Assembly (NCBI RefSeq): GCF_003589595.1
Contig: NW_020653713.1
Location: 2,055,551 to 2,119,550, forward strand
Reading direction: 5' to 3'
Source of the DNA: Hyposmocoma kahamanoa
Lineage: Eukaryota; Arthropoda; Insecta; Lepidoptera; Cosmopterigidae
DNA: 64,000 nt
Position 1 is the first letter of the stretch. Each line of letters starts with the position of its first letter. Shown here one piece after another: positions 1-10,989 of the stretch. The notes beneath the pieces were generated by a model. It did not search any database, was not told the DNA's origin, and saw only the letters and a program-made list of their open reading frames with translations. The position numbers and the translations under genes were made by a program.

Positions 1-383
1 TAAAGAGCGTTCCAAACCGGATTCATCCCTTAGTTTGCCATGCATATTTTAGTCATATTTAGACGGTACCACTACTGAGGTGCCTATCCTCTTTGCAACA
101 AAAAACAGAATATACAAAAAAAATGCAGTCGAATTGAAAACTTCCTCCTTTTCTTGAAGTTGGTTAAAAACAAAGTACACGCAATTTAGAACCTAAAAAA
201 AAACAGTTTCATTTCCTCATAACAATCACAAAAACCTAAGAACTCGATAAGATGTTTGATGACTGTTTCTAACATTACACAAACAAAATTTTCTCATTTG
301 TTTTTCTTTTATTGAGAAGTAGGGTATTAGCTATACATACCAATTTATTACCTTTAGAATAGCAACTACCTCCAGGTCGTAAT
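1..383. other. AT-rich DNA, no gene
   Basis: No protein is recognisable. A 51-base PLE terminal module lies at 199-250. The last stretch (about 300-383) directly abuts the MITE that interrupts the Transib transposase, so it may hold decayed upstream transposase sequence, but I cannot read it. Confidence 0.5.
199..250 (+). repeat. PLE terminal module fragment
   Basis: The stretch matches the outer end of the Penelope-like elements elsewhere in the window: CAGTTTCATTTCCT, then an ACAATC.CAAAAACC stretch, ending CCTAAGAACTCGAT. Only the last ~50 bases are present. The same module recurs at 19565-19620, 46607-46660, 49417-49471, 58507-58567 (minus) and 59740-59794. Confidence 0.7.
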
Positions 384-761
384 CTTAGAATAACAACGCA
401 TAGAATGATAGTTTCATATCAAACGAACTGTCACAAGTGATGCAAAAAACAAATTCATGTAGGCTAGTTTTAGTAGGAGGTTAATTTTCTGTTTTAGTGA
501 ATATTTATATAAAAATACAAGTTGAAACGCGTTACTTTCTTGTGGAATGTGATGTTAGTATCTATTTTATGTTTGTCTGACGTATTTTTACACTCATTTA
601 CCGCACATTTCGTCATTTTTAGCTAAAATTCTTGAGCTGTTCGCGGTGCAAGTTGACCTTGAGCACTGAAGGCCCGCCCGCTCGTGTAGGCCCTTTTGGC
701 GCGCTTCAATTTGCCTCACTTAGCGAGTGCGGACTAGGTTTCTATGCGTTATTATTCTAAG
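384..761. mobile_element. MITE, 378 bp, 8-bp target duplication
   Basis: The ends are inverted repeats: CTTAGAATAACAACGCATAG at the left and its near-perfect complement ending ATTATTCTAAG at the right. The flanks are a perfect 8-bp direct repeat, GTCGTAAT (376-383 and 762-769). An 8-bp duplication fits hAT, P or Merlin superfamilies. There is no coding capacity. It sits inside the Transib transposase remnant, so it is younger than that. A second, inverted copy lies at 37010-37365. Confidence 0.88.
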
Positions 762-769
762 GTCGTAAT

Positions 770-1737
770 CAACGATATTCAAAATCAAATTGATTCTTTG
801 AGCCCATCGTTGATTGTTAAGGAAGGCAATGGCGTTCAAGTTAAACATGAACTTTTTTTGACCATGATAGACGGCAGAGTAGCTCAGGTATTAACCGACA
901 CTCCTTCAAGTTCAACGTGTAATATTTGTGGTGCTACTCCATGTCTAATGAATAATTTACAAAATGTAACTGCTAGGCCCGGAAATGAAAATTGTTTTCG
1001 TTATGGATTATCAACACTGCAATCCAGGCGTGCGGATTCGTAGTATGGAGATGATCTTGCATATTTCTTACAACCTTTCGTTTCAAAAATGGTCGGCTAC
1101 GAGTGACGACAATAAACAAATGAAACAAGAGAAGAAAACTGTGGTACAATGACGCTTTCGAGAAGAGCTTGGATTAATAATTGATAAACCACGGCAAGGA
1201 GGTGGCAATACCAATGACGGTAATACTGCGAGAAGGTTTTTTTATAATACAGCCTGCTCATCTGTAATTACAGGAGTCGATGAAATTTTGATAAAGCGAC
1301 TCTATGTAATCCTTCAAGCTTTATCGTCTGGCATAATGGTAGATTCCCAAAAATTTGAGGAATATGCTTTGGAAACTGCAGGAATATACGCCAGTAAATA
1401 TGATTGGTATTATATGCCATCTTCGGTACACAAAATATTAATTCGCGGAGAAGGTATAATTAATCATTTTGCAGTGTTCGGACAACTTTCAGAAGACGCT
1501 CAAGAATCTCGTAATAAAGACCACAAAAAATGTCGATTACAACACGCATGAGAGTGCTCTAGATCTGCAACAAATGAAGATGTATTTCACACGTTACTTG
1601 GTACTTCTGATCCATTTATAACCAGTAACCGAAAACCTTATGTTAAAAATCGACAGGAACTTGACGAGGAGACGCTACGTCTATGGAAAGTGGACCAACT
1701 CATCACTGATTCAGAAAAAGATATTATATTACAGTAA
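770..1737 (+). pseudogene. Transib (RAG1-like) transposase, C-terminal part, broken
   Basis: This is the C-terminal catalytic region of a Transib DDE transposase, the family that gave rise to RAG1. In order: HELFLTMIDG near a catalytic Asp, the zinc knuckle CNICGA (C-x2-C), NDGNTARRFF, WYYMPSSVHK, and EAQESRNKD with the third catalytic acid. The family's H-x4-H zinc pair appears here as HKILIR, so the second His is Arg. The frame breaks between about 1040 and 1290, and an in-frame TGA lies at 1549-1551. The same frame resumes (NEDVFHTLLG) and ends at TAA 1735-1737. The ATG at 744 belongs to the inserted MITE and is not a real start. The element is dead. Confidence 0.82.
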
Positions 1738-2444
1738 TAATAGGCCATGATAGAAGAGAGAGGCTAGAGTCTAAAACAGATATCCGAAATAATAACAAAC
1801 ATGCTTTATTCTTGTCTCGTATTTTTATTTTTTTTATTTTATATAGTTTTAAGTAAAATGTATAATTACATTTAATGAATTTTATGAATAAATTTATGAA
1901 TAAAGAATTATAGTAACATAGCATTTCCATTTAAAAAAAAAATATTGTGTAGTATTTACCAGAGAGAGATTTATGATTTTGCACATTTTTGTCTCTCAAG
2001 TACGGGTAGTTAAATAAAAATGTATATGCGTTTAAAAGCGTCGTAATTCCCACTATCTATAATAAAAAATTGAAAGGTGTATTTCAAAAAACAAAAAGTT
2101 ACAGATTTTTGGTCCGTAACTGACCTAAATATCGCATAGTGTGGCGCTGTAACTGTCAGGCGCACGACATTGTTATAAAAAATATCTTAATATTTAATTT
2201 TTTCAAGATAAGAAGTGTAATATGTTGTGGTGTACATGCTTCATTTTTAAATAGCATAAGGTGGTCCTCAGAACTTAGTAGTCAATCATCAATCCCCAAC
2301 ACGTGCCACTGCTGGGCAAAGATACGCTATGTACAGGCTTTGGCTCAAACCCTACTACAGTACAGATTGAGAACTTCACACGGTTGTGAAACGTGGTCAA
2401 CTTACAGGTTTCAACACAATGTTTCCCTTGACAGTTTCTTTTTT
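1738..2444. other. AT-rich DNA with scraps of repeats
   Basis: No gene is recognised. A fragment at 2145-2185 (ACTGTCAGGCGCACGAC) matches the tail of SINE family A. Near 2295-2330 there is a GCCACTGCTGGGCAAAG phrase typical of lepidopteran LINE 3' ends. The Transib 3' untranslated part and terminal inverted repeat would be expected just after 1737, but I could not define the end. Confidence 0.4.
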
Positions 2445-2625
2445 ACACACACTTATAGCCCCGCACTAAGTGCCATGGACACACATACAGACAACCAGAA
2501 ATTACACCCAAACTCACGAGGGAAATAAGTATAGACCATACAAATATCTCTCCCGGCTCGGGAATCGTACTGGGAACCTCTGCGTGGCAGACCAGCATGG
2601 TAACCGCTCGGCCACGGAGCCAGTT
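2445..2625 (-). repeat. SINE family B, tRNA-derived
   Basis: On the minus strand the copy begins with the tRNA-like head (CTCCGTGGCCGAGCGGTTAC, box A region). A diverged box B region (TACGATTCCCGAG) follows, then the B body (CTCGTGAGTTTGGGTGTAAT) and GGGCTATAAGTG at the 3' side. It is a diverged, nearly full-length copy. Confidence 0.8.
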
Positions 2626-3801
2626 AGCGAGAATATCGCTTCTATAGACGGTCTTTTTTGAAAATTGAGTAAAATGACAGTTCATTGCGGGAAGTGTTAC
2701 CCGCTTACAAACAGCTAGTGATTGCAGTCGATAAATATTCTATCGACTATCGACTAAATATTGGTTATGCCTATGTAATAAATAACCGAACTTGTTTCAT
2801 ATGAATCATCAATGGTCCATTATTCGACCAACTGCTTGGTACAGTAATATTTGAATTATCATTTTTTGTAAGTTCATAGATACATACCCTGCATTTGCAA
2901 TTATGTCTATAAAAAATATAAAGAGAGGACATTTTATAATTTTTCATTTTAATTCAATATAATAAAAATTTATTTCGATTCTAGAAAGCGGACTATCAAA
3001 ATAAGAATAAAGAAGACAATAACAGAGTTAGTAATCATTAGAACGTCGTAACATTCACAATTTAGCCATTTTTGGCAAATTACCTTCTTTCACAGTCTAT
3101 CGATAAAATTATCGCCAACAACTACATTCTATTCAAAATTTTATAAAAGCTGGCAACCCTGCAAATGTCATTTTACTCCGTCTTCAAAAAAGACTGACTC
3201 TAAGTACTCACAAATGTACTTTGGAATAAAAGCTACAGGAATTCGAACCGTCAATCAGTGCAAAGCAACCAGTCTCCCACTGAGCTACCTCCGCTACACC
3301 ACCAAACTTTATAAACAAGATTCAGTTAGAAGATATTCTTTCATAGTCGCTTAATAACTTCTAATTTTCTATCCTAAGATTACGGGAGAAATTGCTACAT
3401 AGCGAAAAGGCTGTTGTATACTAGCTTAGTCTGATTCACATTAATTTCGTCATTGTAATTTATAATAAATAAATGACTTTTCATTCATTAATTCATTCAC
3501 ATAAACTTGAAATGTTGAATGGTAAGATACCATTCAACACGGAGATAAAAATAACTTGATTCAATATTAACTATTAAACAAGTCCTCTATAGAGATGAGT
3601 TTAAATTTCAATAAATTTACTAAGCAAGTAGCGTCTACCGGAGACACGTTCATCAAAACGTTTAAACATGTTCAAATTCAAAATTTCTTATTTATTTAAT
3701 ATCAGTGAGATAATGTTGCTTCTTGAGCAAGCGATGGTAGCTCAGTGGAAGATCGGATGTTTGTAATATTAAGTTTATTAAATAGCACCATGTTTTACGA
3801 C
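2626..3801. other. AT-rich DNA, tRNA-like scraps only
   Basis: No gene is seen. At 3234-3300 (minus) a segment reads like a tRNA 5' half (GCGGAGGTAGCTCAGTGGGA) with a TTCGAATTCC box B, but the arms do not pair, so it is a SINE head or tRNA relic. A similar head, GGTAGCTCAGTGG, occurs at 3734-3746 (plus). Confidence 0.45.
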
Positions 3802-4075
3802 CATGATATTCAATTATTTTTATGGAAAACCAGTGGAGTAATTTCGGTTGAGTGAAACTTTCATAGACTTCTAACAGATGGCCCTACGGCAAAAAAGTCG
3901 TTAAAAACCAAAAACAAATATCAGCAACAAGCGCTTAGAAAACTTCGTAAGGTCTGGTGGGACGTTCTGTGGCGTAGTTGGCATGGCATCTGGCACGGTT
4001 TGCTGGAAGACGTAGGTTCGAAGCCAGCCGGCTCGAAGGAATTGTGTTCGATCTTTGTATTAATAATTAGAACGG
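3802..4075 (+). repeat. SINE family D, tRNA-derived
   Basis: A leader (GATGGCCCTACGGC, then GTCGTTAAAAACC) is followed by a tRNA-like head with box A (TGGCGTAGTTGGCATGG) and box B (GGTTCGAAGCC), then TGTTCGATCTTTGTATTAATAA. The 5' part (ATATTCAATTATTTTTATGG) also occurs inverted at 54308-54345. Related copies are at 43608 (minus), 44485 (plus), 54180 (minus) and 58230 (minus). Confidence 0.75.
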
Positions 4076-4149
4076 ATATTTCTTCATTCTGAGATCGACG
4101 GCGACGGTTCAAATCCGTGTGACGGTATGTTATTACTTTAATTTCTGTT

Positions 4150-4480
4150 GCGTCATTTTTAACCGACTTCAAAAGTAGGAGGAGGTTCTCATTTCTACTG
4201 TATTTTTTTATGTGTATGTTACGCGATAACTCTGTAATGGCATGAAATGGAATTTGTGAACCGATTTTGATGATTCTTCTTTTGGTGTAAAGATGATATT
4301 GGCCCCATTGAAATTTGACGAAAATATTCCACCTTTAAGGGTGGCAAACTAGGTGTAAATTCGGTTTCATACACTTTCCAGTAATCGATTTCAATAAAAC
4401 TTAGCAAATATATGTAATTCCATGAATTTTTGAGGAGGTTACCACCACTACTACCCTTGGTAAACATGTGTATGGTGGAC
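4150..4480 (+). repeat. Common lepidopteran interspersed repeat
   Basis: It opens with AACCGACTTCAAAAGTAGGA and GGAGGTTCTCA. A TTTTTTTATGTGTATGTTACG stretch and GAACCGATTTTGATGATTCT follow. This phrase order is among the commonest dispersed repeats in moth and butterfly genomes. The open frame on the other strand (4219-4467) is a by-product. I cannot name its element class. Confidence 0.65.
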
Positions 4481-4597
4481 TGTAGTATACGTACCCTTAA
4501 AGGGGACTCGTGCCAAGAGATATAATGTGTTGATGATGAACCTTACTCCTTGCCTCATCAACTAAAACTACACTCAGAACACTCAGAAAAAATTGAG

Positions 4598-4700
4598 AAA
4601 AGTTAATTTTCCAAATCGATCACACCGGGAATCGAACCCGGGACCTCCTGACTTTAATCTTTCAAACACTACCACGCTCTCATGACGCAAGTGACCTGAA
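4598..4700 (-). repeat. SINE family E head, tRNA-derived
   Basis: On the minus strand a tRNA-like segment reads GAGAGCGTGGTAGTG, then GTCCCGGGTTCGATTCCCGG, a good Pol III box B inside a T-arm-like stem, followed by TGTG and AAATTAACTTTTCTC. The arms do not form a complete cloverleaf, so this is a SINE head and not a tRNA gene. Confidence 0.6.
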
Positions 4701-5010
4701 TGAGTGATGGAATGAGTTAAATACCGTAACGGTTTGTAAATAAATATATGTATACAATTATTATCTACAATATTTATTTTAGCGACAAGTCCCTGTTGCG
4801 ACGTCACTGACATATGAATTGAATCTATTAGCTTACTTTGTAACATCATTTGTAAAAAAATATTCTTTTTAATAATGATGTTTATCATGTATTTTTGTTG
4901 CTATGCCTCCCACCACTCCAAGCGTGGCGGACTACATAAACGGACGACCTCAAAGTAGCAGTAGAGCTTTACTCCACGCCACGCTGTCTGTCCCAATTAC
5001 GGATGGGAGA
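4701..5010. other. AT-rich DNA, no gene
   Basis: Nothing recognised beyond a GC-richer stretch at 4905-5005 that leads into the next SINE A copy. Confidence 0.4.
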
Positions 5011-5364
5011 CTTGTGAAAGAGATCGTTTAGGGTAGTACCTTACCGTGAGTTTGGGTGTAATTTGTGGTTGCCTATGGCACCCGCGACACAGGGTTTCCC
5101 TAGTGTGGGGCTACGTTGAGTGTGTGCGTTATTATTATTATTATTACCTATTTCAGCCACCAAGCAGGAATGTCAGCATTACCGTGATCCGGTTTTGAAG
5201 GGTAAGGGTGTTGGTGAAATTACACGGAGACGGACACAGTGGCAGTGCCATCAGCTCTTTGCGATTTAAAGCTCTGACTGGCACTGTAACAGTTATGGAC
5301 AGGCGTGTAACTTACAATCAGGCGCACGACTTGTTCGTCCCGCCAATTGATGTTATTAAAAAAA
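5011..5364 (+). repeat. SINE family A, split by a SINE B tail
   Basis: The family A head (CTTGTGAAAGAG) stops at 5044 and resumes at 5146 with CCTATTTCAGCCACCAAGCA. It continues through GGTAAGGGTGTTGGTGAAAT, GCGATTTAAAGCTCTGACTG and GGCGCACGACTTGTTCGTCC to an A-run. The intervening ~100 bases are a 5'-truncated SINE B. Confidence 0.82.
5045..5145 (+). repeat. SINE family B, 5'-truncated, inside SINE A
   Basis: It contains CGTGAGTTTGGGTGTAATTT, CGACACAGGGTTTCCCTAGT and the tail GCGTTATTATTATTATTATT. Short TACC(T) repeats on both sides (about 5037 and 5145) could be a target duplication. It lacks the tRNA-like head. Confidence 0.8.
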
Positions 5365-5470
5365 CCCAATCCCTTTCCTTAAAGGAGACTCGTGCCCAGA
5401 AAAGGAAAGTACAACGGGATGATGTTGTTGTTAAGTACTAAGAGCGTACAGAGCCGAGCTTGGCACTTCT

Positions 5471-5735
5471 AGTAGTAGTCGAGCTCGTTGTAAAAGAGTT
5501 CGTCCAGGGAAAGTACTGCCAACTTATCAATTTCAGCTTCAAACGGTAATGTAAGCATTACTGGGTTCCAGTATAGAAACGTAAGGGTGCTGGCGAAACT
5601 ACAGTTATATGGGACTTGTCAACTTATGTCTCGTGGTGACGGATGCGATGGTAGTGTAAAGTCTTTGCGATTAAAAGCTCTGACTGGCACTGCAACTGTT
5701 ATAGACAGGTGAGTTACTTATCAGGCGCACGATAA
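5471..5735 (+). repeat. SINE family A copy
   Basis: The head GAGCTCGTTGTAAAAGAGTT starts the copy. GTAAGGGTGCTGGCGAAACT, CTTATGTCTCGTGGTGACGG and CTCTGACTGGCACTGCAACT follow, ending near TCAGGCGCACGATAATG. It is diverged and has lost its tail. Confidence 0.8.
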
Positions 5736-6505
5736 TGGTGTAGTATGCTGAGGTATACATGTCTGGCAGTATGGGGTAGGTAAAGAAAACCAATGATCAT
5801 TATTGAATTACTATCCCCTTTAGGAATATTATGTACATTATTTGATGCAAGAATAATAATTGACCTTTTAAGACCCCGCTGGAATGGTACACCTTTGACC
5901 TTTAGATTAGGTCATAGACGAATACATCTGTAGCATAGGAAGGAAGTTTTAAGGGCATAATACACTCATTAAAACGGTTGATGATGTGTCCAAATAAAGA
6001 GCACGTTACGTAAAAGATACTTATGGTATGTTATACCATATGTGCCCTTTTTTCAATATTGCGATTTCCCCATGACCCATTACTAGTAGGATGTACCAAT
6101 CGTTCTCTCTGTATCGTCGATGAGTTGACCTTTACTCTATTAGTCTCTGGATGCTCACTGTCCACTGCTTTGGGCGTTGGACAATGATTCGATAAAGCTA
6201 CCTATTATTTTCCACTTACAGCGCTCCATGGACTAGGCCATGGCGGATGTTTGTTCTTGCGATCGTGTGAACTGCAACTATATCCTTCTAGATGACTCCC
6301 TATGTTTTTTATGTATCTTTGAAGACATTTGGATCAAATGATGTGATAATTTGCTCGATACTAGTTAACGAAAAACAGAGAATAAGGCGCTGCACAAACG
6401 TGTGTCTTGTGTTGGACACGAGAAACCGGCAACTAGAAGCGATTATTCTGTTTTCATACAATTGATATGAAATCAACACTGTCGCCAGTTGCCGCAACCT
6501 TATTA
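5736..6505. other. Unrecognised DNA
   Basis: No gene or named repeat. There is a short palindrome near 6025 (ATGGTATGTTATACCAT). The 62-codon minus-strand frame at 6309-6497 has no recognisable motif. Confidence 0.35.
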
Positions 6506-6709
6506 GCAGTAGACCTTCTTGTGAAAGAGTTCGTCCAGAGAACTACTGCCACCTCACCTATTTCTGTCGCCAAGCAGTTATGTGACCATTACTGCGTTCC
6601 GATTATGAACGGTAAGGGTGCTGGTGAAATTAGAGGCACATGGGACTTGTCAATTTTTGTTACAGGGTGACGGGCGCAGTGGCAGTGCCCCTCGGGTCTT
6701 TGTGATATC
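6506..6709 (+). repeat. SINE family A, 3'-truncated
   Basis: The copy runs from CTTCTTGTGAAAGAGTTCGT through GGTAAGGGTGCTGGTGAAAT and GACGGGCGCAGTGGCAGTGC to TCTTTGTGATAT, where it stops without the normal second half. The 67-codon open frame across it is incidental. Confidence 0.8.
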
Positions 6710-6769
6710 TACGGGAATATGTACTGAAATAAGGGGCTCTACGACCTCGCCAGCGAGAATGGTTGTTCT

Positions 6770-7050
6770 TTTTTTTTTATACATGACAGGCAAATGACTC
6801 CACTCCACCTGATGTTAAGTGGAAAGTGGTATCCAAACGCGAAGGAACCTAGTGCAGCGATGAAACCCTCACTGCACTAGCCACCTCCACCCTGCCTGCC
6901 TACAATATGCCTCTTTACGTTTCGTATGGATCTGACCTTTAAAGTGGCGAGAGTGATAGAATCGTCAGGTTCGTTGAGGACTTCCCTTGGCTGACGGGTC
7001 CCACGAACGTGAACTCGTTCAAAACGGCTGGCCATATTTATACCGCACCA
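6770..7050 (-). mobile_element. LINE 3' end, antisense, poly-T at left
   Basis: A T-run leads into ATACATGACAGGCAAATGAC, CCACCTGATGTTAAGTGG and CACTGCACTAGCCACCTCCA, then CAATATGCCTCTTTACG. This is the characteristic antisense 3' end of a lepidopteran LINE or LINE-tailed SINE. Orientation follows from the T-run. No intact coding part remains. Confidence 0.6.
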
Positions 7051-7297
7051 CCCCCACTATAACCCTCGATATAATTTGACAAAACCGGCATACAGGTGAT
7101 CACGCAACGTTCAATTGTTCATTTATTAAACATCCCCGGAATCGGGAATCTGTTAAACTTTTCCGGGTGCTTATGCTCCCTTGGGTACACTAAAAAGTCC
7201 GGGCAGTCCAACCTATCGTACAATGCGTACAGTAAATTTAAGACTATTGAAGGCTAAATTGAAAAGACGTTTACCTTAAAAAAATCCGCGTGACTGG

Positions 7298-7527
7298 TTG
7301 TTGCAGTGCCACGCAGAGCCTTAAATCACTAACATCTGTTGGGCACTGCCACTGTGTCCATCACCCTGAGACATGAGTTGAAAAATTCCATGTACCTGTC
7401 TGTCACCAGAACGCTTATCATTTAAAACAGGAACGCAGTAATGCTCACGTTATTGTTTGGCGGCAGAAGTAGGTGGCAGTACTTCCCTGGACGAACTCGT
7501 TCACAAGAAGCTCTACTGCTACTAAAA
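7298..7527 (-). repeat. SINE family A, antisense
   Basis: Read on the minus strand it starts at GAGCTTCTTGTGAACGAGTT and GTCCAGGGAAGTACTGCCAC, and ends in the TTTAAGGCTCTGCGTGGCAC region. The 3' tail is missing. Confidence 0.8.
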
Positions 7528-9727
7528 TGCTTGCCTGCTGTGTAGAATCTAGTTCATTCACTTCTCACATACTTTATCAACGAAAGAAATTGTGAAGGCT
7601 TAGAAAGCTGTGAAAATGCGAGTAAAGTCCTAACAAGCATTGGACCAGACTTCAGGCTCACTTACTGGAGACGTACTCAACGGTAAGTATAGTTGACAAT
7701 TAGGTACCTAATGACAAATAATGTTTCTTTAAAGTAAATAGGAAAGTAATGATATAAATCGACATATTGCGCAAAAATCAACCATGTTATTATGTAATTT
7801 CTATAATAGTTTTTTCTTCGTAGCGATCTGAACACTTTACCGCTTCAGGGACCTGATAATTTTCTCAAAATGCTGTTTGCTAAGTCGCTCTGAAACTTTA
7901 AAATTCACCCTTATTATGTAACCCATACGGCGCTTTAAACCTTTTACTTCTCCACTGACGACGTCACCTCTGAAGGTGTCAAATACAAACGAAAATTGTC
8001 TATAGACAATGCACATAGTTCACGTACCAAAGGATTCGGGTATAAGCAATAGCTACGAGCCTTTACCATACCAGCATAAGTAGACCTGCAGTATCGATAT
8101 TATGTATATCGAAGTCTATAGCTACGTGTTCGCAGAGTAGGGGGAGGGGTGGGGGCGCGGGGGTGGTGAGCAAATACGAATGGCTGCATACAATGACGGC
8201 CAAAGATCGCATCCCGGCCGGCACGTGTAAGCCCAGTGCCGAATTTGGGACATAAACAACTCCATTTGTACAACGGATACTTATATAGAACAAAATTATC
8301 TGTGTGGTATTTATTTATGTAAAAATGGAATGTTTAGAAGTATCGTCACACTTAATGCACTTCAGGTAAGGTATCTTGCTCACTTTTCAAAAGCGAACCT
8401 CGATTCTGAATTGGACATAGGCTAAAGTTCAACATGTATACTGTTATGACCACCTCGGTGGGCCAACGGTTGCATTGTAGGCAACTTTTCAAAATTTTTT
8501 CGCGTCTGTTTGCTCTGGAACTCATATTAGAGGGCACATTTGAGACTAGGTGATGATTGGTGTGGGAGTCTAGCTATTTATTATTATTAAAAAGTGTTGC
8601 TATGGTAAACTGAACATAATAATAATAAAATTAGTTTCCTGAGAATATTTGCCAAATGTCATTTACACTTCGAAGTGAAACGGTATGATCGTCATGTCAT
8701 ATAATAATATGTAATAGCCACAAATAATAATGTAATAACAAAATAGTGTCCTAATAAATTACCAACGTAAGATTAAAATAACAATTTCTTGGAAATAAAT
8801 TCTTCAGCAGAAATCATTATTCAATAAAAGAACAGACTTTTAATTTTCGTAGTATCAGGGGTAGGATTTCTCCCTCGTTACGAGTTCAGTGGACAGATAG
8901 CGGATTTTTTCCCGCGTTTCGCTATGGTTGGCCTCCATCCGAACACAGCACAAAAATATTATTCTAATTAAATAATAACTTCCAAGAGAATGGTTCAAAG
9001 ATTCTACGAACGAAAGGAAAGTTGTAAAATTTCACATATGCACATAGTGTTCTAAATTTCCTATACGTTTTATAAATTAAGACTTTGATCACATGTCTGC
9101 CGTAACATATCCGTTTTAAATAGCAACAGATAGAGAACAAAATTCTCTTTAAAAAAAACAGTTAAAATTAGTTAACGAGTTCGACTTATCTTATACTTAC
9201 CCTAACGCATAACTGAAATATCATTAACCAATTTCAATTTTCTAAAACTGGGCTATGGTTTTTTATGATATCTCAAAATATTATTTTATCACTTTGCCGC
9301 GTTTTCGTTAGCAGACGGCAGATGTGGCTTTACTTACTAACAAAGGATACGAAATGTGTGATACTTGAAGACTGTTTGGTGGAATATAAATATACTATTA
9401 TTTGTTGTATACATTACGACGTAAATGCATGCCGAGATACTACACAATAGGGGCCTCTCGAACAGCCGATCATGTCACTGTTTATCACCTAGGGTTGCTC
9501 CAAATTATGCCAAAATATGGAATGACAAGTCATTCATTTTCCTCCTGGAATATTACGATATTTATTAAACATTCAGACGAAAATGTTCACAATAGCAATT
9601 TGACAAGTAATCCAGGGTAGGGGTTTCAAATTATTTGCACCTTATGTCGCACCCGGCGAAGGAGAGCTATAAATTGTTACATTACATCGATACATTACGC
9701 CAACTTTACTTTTTAATATTTTTGTAA
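7528..9727. other. Unique AT-rich DNA, no gene
   Basis: No protein or repeat family is recognised. A short G-rich run at 8138-8170 is the main compositional feature. The open frames here (8063-8293 and 8352-8537 minus, 9265-9450 and 9402-9620 plus) are short, overlap each other and carry no motif. Confidence 0.4.
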
Positions 9728-9812
9728 ACAGGCATTTTTTTATTAAATAGGCAGCAAGCAAGGATAAGGCCCGCCTGATGGAAAGCGGTCACCATGGCCT
9801 ATGAACGCCATA
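9728..9812 (-). repeat. LINE/SINE 3' tail, antisense
   Basis: TTTTTTTATTAAATAGGCAG is followed by GGCCCGCCTGATGGAAAGCG and GTCACCATGGCCTATGAACG. It matches the usual lepidopteran retroelement tail in antisense (poly-T, then ...CCTGATGG.AAGCGGTCACC). No coding part is attached. Confidence 0.55.
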
Positions 9813-10984
9813 TTTATTTACTAATATTATGCTCCCTGAATTTTGTGGAAAAAAATAAAGAAACAAAATTCTAAAAAAAAATAAAATAATAAAGAACAAA
9901 AAATAAAAAGAGAACAAGGTCCAAAAATTAAGTTGGCGTAATATTCATTGGAGGTATCGATATAATTTGTTTTATATACCTAGTTTATATGCCTAGTTTA
10001 TAACTTTCATGTGATACACTAGGCTTTATTGGGCAAAAAACCTGTTACTATTTGTTGAATCGGCTCTCCAAAAGCGCCGTCCAGACCTGAAAGCTGTAGT
10101 TTAGAATACGATGGAACTGACATGCACATTGTACAAAAGTTCCTAAATAAACAAAGATTAAAAAAATGTGTTAGAAACACTTTTGATCTATGAAGATTTG
10201 GCTTAATTTTATTAAGAGTACATGTTGTATTGTTCGTGAATATTTTGGAATTCAAATTGTATTTATATTATCTATTTTAATTTTACTTCGTGTGTGTGTG
10301 TGTTTGATATTTTCTTGTGTGTTCTTAACTATAACGACTTACTGCATAATATTAGAAGGTTAATGTACTATACAGTCCTCTGTTGCCAAGTCACACACTC
10401 ATTTTGTCGTACTTGTTTTATTAATAATTCGTGTTTTCTTTTTTAAGACCTTTTTACAAACAAAAAATGCTAAGGTTAATAAAAGGGCTTAAACTATAGC
10501 GCAAGTACCTCCACATACAGAATACACACACCCACACAGAACACAAACACACTCCCACACACATTATCATATAGATATCTGACTCCAGAGGTTTACAACG
10601 ACCGAGTGTTGCCTAACGGATTTATCTATGTGTTTTTAGCAGCAGCTCCTTACTTTTGCACCGAAAACATCAATGCAAATACTGCAATAAAAAATTCGCA
10701 TTTTAACCGTGAACATGGAGGAAGCTACTGCATTACTTGTCACAAATATTTACGCAAATGATAAAAACTGGTAGGAAGTTATCAAGGCACTAGTGCGGTA
10801 CTAGTACCGCAATAAGTTATTTATATATCTACGCGATAATAATACACTCTGTCCATAAAAAGTTCCATCCAAATCAATAGAAGTTTGTGTCAAAACCACA
10901 TCTTACGGCACATTACAAGAAAATGTTTAACTAAATTGAGAATAAACCTGGAGGACCTAACATCGTCACTATCTTTTCATGGTA
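9813..10984. other. AT-rich DNA with CA/TG microsatellites
   Basis: Short A-rich runs (9845-9915), a TG repeat at 10290-10304 and a degenerate CA-rich tract at 10500-10565 lie in otherwise unrecognised DNA. The segment 10375-10440 (CTCTGTTGCCAAGTCACACA and on) resembles 52380-52445, so both may belong to one unnamed repeat. Confidence 0.4.
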
Positions 10985-10989
10985 AATTT

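Noticed and set aside
744..1043. Start of the Transib ORF at ATG 744
   Set aside because: The first codons come from the inserted MITE's inverted repeat; the transposase part begins after the target duplication at 769.
3234..3300. tRNA gene on the minus strand
   Set aside because: The 5' half and box B look tRNA-like, but the acceptor, anticodon and T stems do not pair.
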